A stretch of 47,677 nt of DNA from Nitrospira japonica (GCA_020723925.1 DYHX01000005.1:1-47677), one strand, 5' to 3'; positions 34,843 through 43,359 are shown, counted from the first letter of the stretch. Notes: generated by a model not told the origin, from the letters alone. Translations and numbers: made by a program.

Positions 34843-34974
34843 GAGCCACTTGCAAAAGTCCCATTTTGTCACCCTGAATTTATTTTAAGGTCTCATAACC
34901 AATTGATTTTATTAGATGCTGAAACAAGTTCAGCATGACATAGTGTGTTATTCAAAGACTTTTGCAAGAGCCTC
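34843..34974. mobile_element. 132-bp MITE-like element upstream of gntR
   Basis: Terminal inverted repeats GAGCCACTTGCAAAAGTC (34843-34860) and GACTTTTGCAAGAGCCTC (34957-34974) match at 15 of 18 positions, with the inner 12 bp (CTTGCAAAAGTC) perfect. TTAT lies directly outside both ends (34839-34842 and 34975-34978), a possible 4-bp target duplication. Inside are GTCACCCTGAATTTATTTTA and GCTGAAACAAGTTCAGCATG palindromic parts typical of extragenic repeats. Non-coding. Confidence 0.75.
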
Positions 34975-35033
34975 TTATAACCTATATTATCGAATATTAT
35001 CGAAAATTATATCGTCATGATTAATTACTTTAG

Positions 35034-35047
35034 GTCATTATAATGAT
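35034..35047. promoter_or_regulatory. Candidate GntR operator, site A
   Basis: GTCATTATAATGAT, a palindrome with one mismatch (perfect form GTCATTA-TAATGAC). Located 46 bp upstream of the PEP-synthase-like start. It contains TATAAT (35039-35044), so a bound protein would cover a likely -10. A near copy lies at 43427-43440. That GntR binds it is inference. Confidence 0.5.
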
Positions 35048-35092
35048 ATAAACCCAACTTGTCGAGAGTTTTTTTCTAAGTTATAATTAAAT

Positions 35093-37642
35093 ATGCTTGA
35101 TTTTTTAAAAATATTCAAAAAATCTTCTAAGGGGGCACAGCAAAACATTATCCTCAGAGAAGCTTTTAAAAACAAATATTATACATTTCAGAAACTTCTC
35201 ACGAAAAACAACCATATTCTTGAGCTTATGGCAGATATGGAGGAGAAACTTTCAGGCGAATACCTGTTTGACAGGCATTATATTAATACAAATGTCAGGC
35301 TAATTGCTGATGGGGTTTTTAAAATCATTGAAAACCTTAATGCCCTCTCTAACAACAAATACATACAGCTTTATAAAGTCTACGATGATATATACAAAGA
35401 GATTGATAAGACCTTATCGCATAAATTAGCGGTGCCGGTCAGTGACCTTACTATTCCTCTTGAAAAGCTTACCAGTGAGATGTCTGATATTGCAGGTGGC
35501 AAAATCGCACATTTAGGTGAGATAAAAAACCGCCTTAATCTTCTAACCCCTGATGGTTTTGCAATTACTGCATACGCATTTAAAAGACTTATGGAAGATA
35601 ACAGGTTCACAGAAAGGATAAATGAAAGACTATCAGCAGTGAGCATAGATAATATGGCAAAGCTTAATGAAGTCAGCAAAAAAATACAAAACATGGTAAT
35701 AGGGGCGGAAATCCCTGATGATTTAGAGAAGGCTATCAGAGATGCCTATTCAAAGCTTTGCGATAAAGCCGGCCAGAAGGTTATGGTCTCTGTAAGAAGC
35801 AGTGCACTGCAGGAGGATGGGGAATTCAGTTTTGCAGGGCAGTATTCCACCTTTCTAAATGTAAGGGGAGATTTAATCCTTCAGAGGTATAAAGAGGTTG
35901 TGGCAAGTCTATTTACCCCACAAGCAATATTCTACTATAAGACAAAGGGCTTTCAGGAATATGATATGGTCATGTCCGTGGGTGTCCTCGCAATGGTTGA
36001 TGCCAGGGCAGGAGGTGTAATGTACTCAAAAGACCCAAATGACCCGCAAAAGAATACCATTATCATCAGCGCTATCTGGGGATTGGGGAAATGCGCAGTT
36101 GAAGGAGTGGTAACCCCTGAAACATATACTGTATCAAGATATCCGGATACAGCCATAATCGAAAAAAGGATTCCAAGACAAGAGACTATGCTTGTATGCA
36201 GGCCAGATGGAGAACTGGAAGAAGTGGTTTTATCTGATGATATGAAGGGAAAGCCTTGCCTGACCGATGAACAGATAAAAGTTCTTGCTGATTATGCTAT
36301 TGCTCTTGAGAATCACTATAAATGCCCTCAAGACATAGAATGGGCAATCGATGAAAACAGCCAGCCTTACATTTTACAGACCCGGCCATTGAGAGTCGCT
36401 GCAAAAGAGGCAGCAAAGCCTGTTCCCACCCGAATCAGCGGTTATAACATCTTAATTGACAAAGGTGTCATTGCATGCAAAGGGATAGGTTTTGGCAAGG
36501 CATGTGTTATAAGAACAGAGGAGGATTTGAAGAACTTCCCTGAAGGTGCTGTGCTTGTGGCAAGGCATACCTCTACCAAATTTGTAACTGTTATGAATAA
36601 GGCGTCTGCTATTATTACAGATGTTGGAGGCGCTGCAGGACACATGGCATCACTTTCCAGAGAATATCGAATTCCAACAATTCTTGATACCGAAGTGGCA
36701 ACAACTACCATCAAAGGTGGGCAGGAGATAACAGTGGATGCTATTAACTGTAATATTTATGATGGAAAGGTTAATGAACTTCTTGAGTATGCTTTAAAAA
36801 AGAAAGAGCCTTTTAAAGACACACATCTGTTTACAACATTGGAAAAGGTATTAAAATGGATAGTTCCTCTGAATTTAGCAGACCCTGAAGATGAGAACTT
36901 TAAGCCTGAATATTGTATGACTTTTCATGATATAACACGCTTTGCTCACGAAAAGGCGATGCACGAGATGTTCAAGATTACTGGAATACCCTCTGTAGAA
37001 GATGGTGAGGCGGTTAGACTCGTAGCAGGGATACCCCTTGATGCATATCTTATTGACTTAGGTGACGGCATAGAAGGTGCTCCCAAAAAACTCAGACCTG
37101 AACATATCCGCTCCGCACCCTTCAATGCCTTTTTCAGAGGTCTTGTTTCGATGAAATGGCCTGAGCCAAGGCCTTTTGATGTGAAAGGGTTCTTTGGCAT
37201 GGTGGCACATACTACTTCCATACCAGAAGGAGAGCTTGAGCAGGTGGGCGAGAAGAGTTTCTCGTTTATTTCCAGTGAATATATGAACTTCTCCATCAGG
37301 CTCGGTTATCATCTCTCAACAGTCGAGGCATGCGCAAGAGAAAACATAAACGACAATTATATAAGGTTCTTCTTTAAAGGCGGAGGTGCTGTTAGAGACA
37401 GAAAATTAAGAAGGGTCAGGCTGATAACCGAAATACTCAAAAAGATGGACTTCAAGGTAAATGTCACAGAAGACGTCATCGATGCCATTATCACAAAGTA
37501 CAAAAAATCAACCATTGAAGAAAAATTAGAGATATTGGGCAAACTTACAGCCTACACCAAACAATTAGACATGGTCATGTATAATGATGCCATTACTGAC
37601 TGGTATATAGAAGAATTCGTTAAAGACCACATGAAGCAGTGA
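35093..37642 (+). CDS. PEP synthase-like protein without the TIM-barrel domain
   Basis: 849 residues. An N-terminal helical region (1-130) has no known domain. Then a pyruvate phosphate dikinase-type ATP-grasp domain (about 140-445) with VMVSVRSSALQEDG and the terminal DIEWAIDENSQPYILQTRPL. Then a PEP-utilising mobile domain (about 455-570) with the phospho-His motif GGAAGHMASLSREYRIPTI (H517). The PEP/pyruvate-binding TIM barrel is absent; instead there are about 240 residues beginning after EYALKK that I cannot assign. It could be a dikinase with a different acceptor. Divergent from gntR; its stop codon lies in a GTGAATAGT repeat. Confidence 0.82.
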   Translation: MLDFLKIFKKSSKGAQQNIILREAFKNKYYTFQKLLTKNNHILELMADMEEKLSGEYLFDRHYINTNVRLIADGVFKIIENLNALSNNKYIQLYKVYDDIYKEIDKTLSHKLAVPVSDLTIPLEKLTSEMSDIAGGKIAHLGEIKNRLNLLTPDGFAITAYAFKRLMEDNRFTERINERLSAVSIDNMAKLNEVSKKIQNMVIGAEIPDDLEKAIRDAYSKLCDKAGQKVMVSVRSSALQEDGEFSFAGQYSTFLNVRGDLILQRYKEVVASLFTPQAIFYYKTKGFQEYDMVMSVGVLAMVDARAGGVMYSKDPNDPQKNTIIISAIWGLGKCAVEGVVTPETYTVSRYPDTAIIEKRIPRQETMLVCRPDGELEEVVLSDDMKGKPCLTDEQIKVLADYAIALENHYKCPQDIEWAIDENSQPYILQTRPLRVAAKEAAKPVPTRISGYNILIDKGVIACKGIGFGKACVIRTEEDLKNFPEGAVLVARHTSTKFVTVMNKASAIITDVGGAAGHMASLSREYRIPTILDTEVATTTIKGGQEITVDAINCNIYDGKVNELLEYALKKKEPFKDTHLFTTLEKVLKWIVPLNLADPEDENFKPEYCMTFHDITRFAHEKAMHEMFKITGIPSVEDGEAVRLVAGIPLDAYLIDLGDGIEGAPKKLRPEHIRSAPFNAFFRGLVSMKWPEPRPFDVKGFFGMVAHTTSIPEGELEQVGEKSFSFISSEYMNFSIRLGYHLSTVEACARENINDNYIRFFFKGGGAVRDRKLRRVRLITEILKKMDFKVNVTEDVIDAIITKYKKSTIEEKLEILGKLTAYTKQLDMVMYNDAITDWYIEEFVKDHMKQ

Positions 37643-37696
37643 ACAGTCGTTAGTGAATAGTATTTAGTAAAGGCAAGCTATTCACTATTCACTATT
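37637..37696. repeat. GTGAATAGT-family inverted repeat between convergent genes
   Basis: CAGTGAACAGTCG and TTAGTGAATAGTATT on the left, CTATTCACTATTCACTATTC on the right, able to form a stem. It holds the stop codons of both converging genes (37640-37642 and 37685-37687) and may serve as a bidirectional terminator. Confidence 0.75.
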
Positions 37697-38104
37697 CTTC
37701 AGTCGTTCCTTCAGCATCTTGTTTTCTTTCTGAAGCCTTAACCATTTCAATGCTTTTTCTATTGTAAAAAGTATCTGTTCTTTTCTGAAAGGCTTGGTGA
37801 TGAAGTCAAAGGCCCCTTTGTGCATTGTCTCAATAGCAGATTCAACGGTGCCGTAGGCAGTTATGATGATGACCGGGATATCCTCATCTACACGCTTGAT
37901 GGCTTCAAGAAGCTCAATTCCATCAAGCCCGGGCATTTTTAAGTCTGCAATAACAAGGTCAAATCCGCCCTGCCTGGCTAATTCAAGGGCTTCAAGAGGA
38001 TTATTGGTGGTCACTGTTTCATAAGGTGTCTTTTCTCTGATAATCATGCTCAAAAGCTTCAGCATATCTGGCTCATCATCTACGGATAGGATTTTTTCTG
38101 GCAT
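37685..38104 (-). CDS. Stand-alone response-regulator receiver domain (4), NtrC-like N-terminus
   Basis: 139 residues. Receiver with acidic pair D9/D10, acceptor D54 (VIADLKMPG), IITAYGTVESAI and KPFRKEQ; this style is typical of NtrC-family regulators. After the domain a coiled linker (WLRLQKENKMLKERLK) begins, as it would before a sigma-54 AAA+ domain, but the frame ends in NSE and a TAG from a GTGAATAGT repeat. It may be a truncated NtrC-type regulator or a true single-domain receiver. Partner of the kinase at 38566. Confidence 0.9.
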   Translation of the reverse strand: MPEKILSVDDEPDMLKLLSMIIREKTPYETVTTNNPLEALELARQGGFDLVIADLKMPGLDGIELLEAIKRVDEDIPVIIITAYGTVESAIETMHKGAFDFITKPFRKEQILFTIEKALKWLRLQKENKMLKERLKNSE

Positions 38105-38120
38105 ATCTCCTCCCTTTTTT

Positions 38121-38211
38121 AGTGAATAGTGAACAGTATTTAGTGAATAGTAAAAAATTGAAAGACTGTATGTCTTGGACTATTCACTATTCACTGACGA
38201 CTATTCACTGT
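38121..38211. repeat. GTGAATAGT-family inverted repeat with inner hairpin
   Basis: AGTGAATAGTGAACAGTATT and TAGTGAATAGT on the left, ACTATTCACTATTCACTG and ACTATTCACTG on the right, with an inner AAGAC-TGTAT-GTCTT hairpin. Lies between receiver 4 and the four-helix-bundle gene. Confidence 0.75.
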
Positions 38212-38213
38212 CT

Positions 38214-38573
38214 TTAAAGACATTTAATTAATCCCGTAATCATTTTATTAAGTTCATTGGTATCAGCCTGTATATTTTTGCCTTGTTCATTTTTCAAAAG
38301 CCCTAACTCATCAGAGAGGATAATCTGAGTCTCGAGTTCTGCTAATGAGCCAAGAGCAATATACAGAAATTGTTTGTACTCTTTATTATGTCTTCTCATG
38401 AAACCTTCAGCAATATTTGATGGAACAGAAATCGCAGATCTTCTCATTTGACTAACAATGCCATATGTTTCTTTGGAGGGAAATGAATCTGTTATTTGAT
38501 ATACAACTTTTACTAATTCTATCCCCTTCTGCCAAATTTTTAAGTCTTTAAAACTTTTTATCTTACTATTCAC
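38214..38573 (-). CDS. Four-helix-bundle protein (S23/TIGR02436 type)
   Basis: 119 residues. KSFKDLKIWQKGIELVKVVY, then MRRSAISVPSNIAEGF, then LGSLAELETQI: the signature of the 23S rRNA intervening-sequence/S23 family, the same fold as Avd proteins of diversity-generating retroelements. No reverse transcriptase or 23S rRNA is nearby. The only in-frame start is a GTG inside a GTGAATAGT repeat, overlapping the end of the kinase gene by 8 bp. Flanked by that repeat on both sides. Function unknown. Confidence 0.82.
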   Translation of the reverse strand: MNSKIKSFKDLKIWQKGIELVKVVYQITDSFPSKETYGIVSQMRRSAISVPSNIAEGFMRRHNKEYKQFLYIALGSLAELETQIILSDELGLLKNEQGKNIQADTNELNKMITGLIKCL

Positions 38574-38584
38574 TGTTCACTATT
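38563..38584. repeat. GTGAATAGT-family repeat giving both a stop and a start codon
   Basis: TTACTATTCACTGTTCACTA, read on the minus strand, holds the TAG of the histidine kinase (38566-38568) and the GTG of the four-helix-bundle gene (38571-38573). Confidence 0.75.
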
Positions 38585-40812
38585 TGCTGTTTAATTGCTG
38601 GTAAAGTTATTATAAAGGTTGTTCCTGTTTCACCGGATTCTTCCCCAGTCTTTGTTTTAAAGGTGATATTACCGCCATGTTTCGTAATAATTCCATAAGA
38701 AACTGAAAGACCGAGACCTGTGCCTTCTCCCATCTTTTTGGTGGTAAACAATGGATCGAATATTCTCGTCCTGTGCTCTTTTTTAATCCCACAACCTGTA
38801 TCCGAAATCCTTATTTCTACATTCTGTCCTTCGTCTATCATCCTTGTAACAATCGTTAGAATGCCGCCGCCCTTCATTGCAGATATCGCATTATTAATTA
38901 TATTCAAGAAAACCTGCTGGAGTTCCCTCAAATCTCCTTTTACTGTAGGCAGGGATTCAGACAGTTCTCTATTGATAGCAATTTTATTAAGCGATAAGGT
39001 ATTCCCTACAACAACAAGAACCTCCTCTATATTCTTATTTATATTCACATCTTCTTCTTTATACTCTGTAAAACGGGCAAAGGTCAAAAGGTTTTCTACA
39101 ACCCTCTTTGCATTCATCCCCTGCTTCTCTATGGTCTTTAATATCTCATAAAATTCGGAATCTGGAAGTACCTTTTCTGCCAGCATGTCTGTAAAACCGA
39201 GGATTATCGCAAGAGGGTTGTTTATCTCATGGGCTACACCTGCTGATAGCGTGCCAAGGGATGCCAATTTCTCGGTATGGTACATCTGCCCTTCTATCTT
39301 CTTCCTCTCTGTGAAGTCCCTTGCGATTCCAAGAACAGCAAAGACCTCTCCCTTTTCATCCAATAGTCCGCTGAAGTTTGTGCTGAGCCAGTATTCATTA
39401 CCGTTAATCGTCACAGGGTAAGTTATCTGTTTGCTCATCTGTGTTTTAAAGACCTCGTCAATAGCTGTGAATTGAATAGAAGCGCTATCTTCGTTAAAAC
39501 ATATCTCTCCTATATTACGCCCTAAAATCTCTTCGCCTGTTTTCTTAAAAAAAGAGCGCCCTGCCTGATTTACGGATATGATTTCGCCATTACGGTTCAC
39601 TGTAAAGATAATATCATTTGCATGTTCGATCAGTGACCTGTACAGGTTTTCTGACTTTTTTAACTCACCTGTCTTCTTTTTGACCTCCTCGTTCAAAGAA
39701 CTCGACCATCTTAACATTATGCCTATCAATAGAAGTCCTCCTGAAAAGATTGCCAGAATAACAACGCCTTCAAGCATAAACTGCCTGAACTGTATGTCAT
39801 GAATCACGCCTTCAACCTCGCTTATAGGCGCTACTACTGCTACAGACCAGATATGATTTTCATTTCTGCCATTTAGGCGAATGGGAGAATAAGCTATCAA
39901 TTTCTTCATTTCCTCTTCCTTGCCACGGTGCCAGCCAGATATATACCAGCTTACTCCATCTTCACCTTTTATCATCTTTTTTCTCTGAATCTCATTAATT
40001 CTTGCAAAAGATATAGCAGGCTTTCTTTCCTTACGGGCTTCAAATGCGTTCTTCCCTACGAATTCCATTTCAGGGTGATATAAGAAAATACCGTTTTTAT
40101 CAATTGCCCATGAATATCCTGTCTTCCCTGAGCCTATCCCTTTTGTAATTTTTTCTATTAAGCGAGTCACATCAACTACAAAGATTAAAACACCTGAAAA
40201 CTTATTTGTTGCAATTGGGTGCGACTCATCAACAGAAACCTGCCGGACAGGTAAAATCATCTTCATTATAGTCGTGGGGTGTGGGGGGATTGGAAAAACA
40301 TCACTTATCAAGATATTGCCTTTATTTTCCTCCTGCCTTGCCCACTCCAGATGATTTTCATCTTCAGGAAAAGGATTCATAGTCTGGTATCCATGGTCAT
40401 CCACCACATGGGTTCTTTTATTTTCAACAAATCTTATCTCCAGTCCACCTGCTTCTTTAATACTCGAAAAAGCAATCCCTATTCGTTTACTCATAAAAAC
40501 TTCCTCAGCGTACTGAACAGACGGAGATAGACTAAGGAGAGTTAGTTCTCTTCTTAACAAATTAAGGCTGTTTTCTATCTGACTTGCTGAGTGCCTTGCG
40601 AGGACTAACTGCTGTTGGTTAAAGTCTTCAACCACCACCTCCCTGACCTTCTTAGCAGACATCCAGCCGAGCATTAAAACAATCCCGAGCAAAATGGCGA
40701 TAACAATGCTTATTATCTTCTTGAAGTGTTTAATATAAAAGTCAAACCATGATTTTGAAGGGAAATCTAATAGTCGGCTTAAGAAAGCCTTCGTATCTTT
40801 TGTTCTATCCAC
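38566..40812 (-). CDS. Sensor histidine kinase (dCache-PAS-HisKA-HATPase)
   Basis: 748 residues. Transmembrane helices near 36-58 and 345-366 enclose a large periplasmic double-Cache-type sensor with GYSWAIDKNGIFLYHPE. Then a PAS domain (about 390-505), HisKA AGVAHEINNPLAI (H528), and ATPase boxes FLNIINNA, ISDTGCGI, FDPLFTTK and GEGTGLGL, all intact. Start is a GTG at 40812 without a clear ribosome binding site; TATAAT lies just upstream. Ends in NSE and a TAG from a dispersed repeat. Likely partner: receiver 4. Cache domains often bind carboxylates or amino acids. Confidence 0.92.
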   Translation of the reverse strand: MDRTKDTKAFLSRLLDFPSKSWFDFYIKHFKKIISIVIAILLGIVLMLGWMSAKKVREVVVEDFNQQQLVLARHSASQIENSLNLLRRELTLLSLSPSVQYAEEVFMSKRIGIAFSSIKEAGGLEIRFVENKRTHVVDDHGYQTMNPFPEDENHLEWARQEENKGNILISDVFPIPPHPTTIMKMILPVRQVSVDESHPIATNKFSGVLIFVVDVTRLIEKITKGIGSGKTGYSWAIDKNGIFLYHPEMEFVGKNAFEARKERKPAISFARINEIQRKKMIKGEDGVSWYISGWHRGKEEEMKKLIAYSPIRLNGRNENHIWSVAVVAPISEVEGVIHDIQFRQFMLEGVVILAIFSGGLLLIGIMLRWSSSLNEEVKKKTGELKKSENLYRSLIEHANDIIFTVNRNGEIISVNQAGRSFFKKTGEEILGRNIGEICFNEDSASIQFTAIDEVFKTQMSKQITYPVTINGNEYWLSTNFSGLLDEKGEVFAVLGIARDFTERKKIEGQMYHTEKLASLGTLSAGVAHEINNPLAIILGFTDMLAEKVLPDSEFYEILKTIEKQGMNAKRVVENLLTFARFTEYKEEDVNINKNIEEVLVVVGNTLSLNKIAINRELSESLPTVKGDLRELQQVFLNIINNAISAMKGGGILTIVTRMIDEGQNVEIRISDTGCGIKKEHRTRIFDPLFTTKKMGEGTGLGLSVSYGIITKHGGNITFKTKTGEESGETGTTFIITLPAIKQQIVNSE

Positions 40813-40837
40813 AATATATTATAACGCATAAAAAAGT

Positions 40838-41275
40838 TTAAAAGGGTAGTTTGACCACGTATACAGAGCATGGACTATGCCTCACTACCTTTGAAGCAAC
40901 ACTTCCTATCTTAAATCTTGAAGCTAGGCTAAGGCCACGGCTGCCGATGACTATAAGGTCAATCTTTTCTTTTTCTGCAAAATCTATTATAGCATCAGGT
41001 ACAGAAGTCGAGACAACTATCGTCTTGCAACTGGCAATTACATTTTCAACCGCTAAAATACCGCAGGCTTGCTGGACTATATAATCTGCACGCTTTTCCA
41101 TACTCTCTTTGAACTTCTCTCTCTCAGATGCTGAAATTTCAAGGTCCATACCTCCAATATACGGTACCACATTAATCAGGTATATCTCGGCACCTTTTGT
41201 CTTCGAATAGTCTATTGCTACTTTAAGGGCTTCCATAGAATATTTTGAACCATCGACGGGAACTAATACTTTCAT
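40838..41275 (-). CDS. Universal stress protein (UspA family)
   Basis: 145 residues, one Usp domain. It starts KVLVPVDGSKYSMEAL and ends with the ATP-binding motif GSRGLSLASRFKIGSVA (G-2x-G-9x-GS), so it belongs to the nucleotide-binding branch. Downstream of the TauE operon by 9 bp and just before the dCache kinase. Confidence 0.95.
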   Translation of the reverse strand: MKVLVPVDGSKYSMEALKVAIDYSKTKGAEIYLINVVPYIGGMDLEISASEREKFKESMEKRADYIVQQACGILAVENVIASCKTIVVSTSVPDAIIDFAEKEKIDLIVIGSRGLSLASRFKIGSVASKVVRHSPCSVYVVKLPF

Positions 41276-41284
41276 TTTTTCCTC

Positions 41285-41995
41285 CTAAACCTCTTTTTTA
41301 ACCTTTGCCTTTTTCATACTAAGTCCAATGCCTTCAAACAAATAGAAGATTGCATACCCCCACCACATGGTATATGCTACATAAAAGATCAGGAGACCTG
41401 TCATAATCCCGGCTTTATCTACAACCTTCTGTGCATCAATCTTGTAGAAGTTATAGGCAGGCTCAACTGCCTTCTTTGTTACATCAGAGACAAGCTTAGC
41501 CTCCTCAACCTTCCCTTCCTTCTTGAACTGCTTGTCAATCTTGCTCAGCACCTGCCACCATGATGCCATGACTTCCTTCTCACCAAACCCATAAAGGTTT
41601 GATACTTTTTCTCCATCGTTTTTATACATAGCATCAGAGTCCTTGAGAACATTCGACAGGAGGTTGCCGAGGTCACCATTACAGGTTAATTCGGTACCCT
41701 TTGCCTCAACCTGTGCACCAGCCACAGTAAGGACTTTCACTGACTTTTCAGCAAATTCAGATTTATCCAGTCTAATGGTAACGGTAAAGGTTTTACCAAC
41801 AAACTTTTCATTAGTCTTTGCTATTTTGGGTATAAAATAGGACGAACCTTTTGATAGCTTGTTAAACAAATCATCAGCATACTCTAAGCCGCTTTTTCCA
41901 TCAAAGACAGGGGAAAAAATCAAAAGCAGCACTCCAAAAAACGATATACCGAGGACTACTCCAAGATTAAAAGGTCTCTTATGTCTAATTAACAT
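41285..41995 (-). CDS. TauE-associated membrane protein of unknown function
   Basis: 236 residues. Helix near 11-29, a periplasmic domain (about 30-190) with alternating beta and helical stretches and no recognised motif, and a second helix near 195-222. Its stop lies 9 bp before the usp start and its own ATG is 2 bp after the tauE stop, so it is tightly coupled to the permease. Probably an accessory subunit or extracytoplasmic sensor; not recognised further. Confidence 0.7.
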   Translation of the reverse strand: MLIRHKRPFNLGVVLGISFFGVLLLIFSPVFDGKSGLEYADDLFNKLSKGSSYFIPKIAKTNEKFVGKTFTVTIRLDKSEFAEKSVKVLTVAGAQVEAKGTELTCNGDLGNLLSNVLKDSDAMYKNDGEKVSNLYGFGEKEVMASWWQVLSKIDKQFKKEGKVEEAKLVSDVTKKAVEPAYNFYKIDAQKVVDKAGIMTGLLIFYVAYTMWWGYAIFYLFEGIGLSMKKAKVKKEV

Positions 41996-41997
41996 TT

Positions 41998-43248
41998 CTA
42001 TCCCACCTCTCTTAATTGTTTGAGGTTTGTAAAAAACTTACCGAAAACCCATATGCCGAAGAAACCTACAACTACCCAGAATACAATGGAGCCAACAAAC
42101 TCAATGCCATTGACCACGGACTTAGACATGTCTATAACCTCAAGCTCTGTGAGCTTTTTTGGAAGCACGGTTAGTCTGTTTACAAAGCCGGCAAGGATAG
42201 AGACAGCATAAAATCCTCTGATATGTATCCCCTTGACAACCTTCGTAGTGAGCGCTCCCACCTGAATGCCGATTAGTGAGCCAATCAGCATACCCATTGC
42301 AAGGGTGTAAAATACATAGCCATAAATAGCATACTGACCGACTGCAGCAAGCCCTGCTGTAAAGATAATCTGCAGTATATCTGTCCCAACCGTTGTCATA
42401 GAGGAGATGCCAAAGATATAGATAAACATGGGGAAGGTTATAAAACCGCCACCAACACCCATGATTGCCGCCATAACACCAACCACGACCCCACCCATGG
42501 CAACAATAATCCCTGAAATCCTTTTCCCACCAGGAATATAATCTTCATCAAATTTAATCATCGGCGGAACATTTATCGCCTGCAATTTTATTGCAAGGGG
42601 AGGCGTGCCTGATGGGGCACTACCGTGTGCATCCCCGCCGCTGTCTCCTTTCCTCGACCTTAGAAAGTCAGCAAGGGCGTAAAAACCGAGGAACCCAAGT
42701 AATGCGGCATAGACTGCACTGATAAATGCCTCGCTCAAGAGTGGGTCCTTGTTATAGAGCCCTTTGTTTATAGCACCGCCAATAAATGTTCCGCCAGCAG
42801 AACCGACAAGAAAGGCCAGCGCAAGCTTGGCCGAGACATTGCCGAGCTTTTTATGCACCGCTGTTCCCATAATCGCCTTTGCAAATATATGGAACAAATC
42901 CGTTCCCACCGCAAGGATGCCTTTTACCCCAGCTGCCATCAGCGCAGGCGTAATTATAAACCCTCCGCCTGCGCCAATGCACCCTGTGATCAATCCTGCT
43001 GCCAACCCAATTGCAATTGAGATAATAAATATCTTTGTGGCATAAAATGCTGGTGCGTAGGCAGTCTTTCCACCTAGGACTGACCCGGCCTCTGTAAAAG
43101 TTACTGCAAGAATCGGCAGTAATAAGATTAACAGGATTAGAAGTTTCTTCCGATTTTTTATAATGGACATAGAAACCTCATAATCCCATCTGGCGTGAGC
43201 AACAGATGACATCTTGAGAAATTCAAAAACCCTTCTTGGAACACTCAT
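41998..43248 (-). CDS. TauE/SafE family permease (COG0730), long form
   Basis: 416 residues, larger than the permease at 24281. N-terminal soluble stretch, then about eight to nine helices. The duplicated glycine-rich motifs are GCIGAGGGFIITPALMAAG and MGVGGGFITFPMFIYIFG. A soluble loop (about 195-235) with a Gly/Ser/Pro tract links the halves. Predicted anion exporter; substrate unknown. GGAGG precedes the ATG by about 11 bp. First gene of the minus-strand series down to 37685. Candidate promoter and palindrome lie upstream at 43427-43478. Confidence 0.9.
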   Translation of the reverse strand: MSVPRRVFEFLKMSSVAHARWDYEVSMSIIKNRKKLLILLILLLPILAVTFTEAGSVLGGKTAYAPAFYATKIFIISIAIGLAAGLITGCIGAGGGFIITPALMAAGVKGILAVGTDLFHIFAKAIMGTAVHKKLGNVSAKLALAFLVGSAGGTFIGGAINKGLYNKDPLLSEAFISAVYAALLGFLGFYALADFLRSRKGDSGGDAHGSAPSGTPPLAIKLQAINVPPMIKFDEDYIPGGKRISGIIVAMGGVVVGVMAAIMGVGGGFITFPMFIYIFGISSMTTVGTDILQIIFTAGLAAVGQYAIYGYVFYTLAMGMLIGSLIGIQVGALTTKVVKGIHIRGFYAVSILAGFVNRLTVLPKKLTELEVIDMSKSVVNGIEFVGSIVFWVVVGFFGIWVFGKFFTNLKQLREVG

Positions 43249-43332
43249 TTTTTCTGCAACCTCCTTTTTATTTATTTGGAATTGATTCTCAAATCGTTAT
43301 CAAACAACCTATCAATCGTTAGGAATAGATTA

Positions 43333-43359
43333 TAGGGGCGACCCACCGGCTCGCCCCTA
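43333..43359. repeat. GGGGCGA/TCGCCCC palindrome
   Basis: TAGGGGCGA (43333-43341) pairs with TCGCCCCTA (43351-43359) around a 9-nt loop. A common type of extragenic palindrome, here in the leader of the long TauE operon. The rest of the 245-bp gap (43249-43493) holds the promoter candidates; no gene is seen. Confidence 0.7.

Noticed and set aside
38214-38573. Diversity-generating retroelement (Avd-like protein)
   Set aside because: No reverse transcriptase, template or variable repeat was found near it.
37637-38584. Clustered repeats resembling a CRISPR array
   Set aside because: Units are short, in both orientations, with irregular spacing, and genes lie between them; no cas genes.
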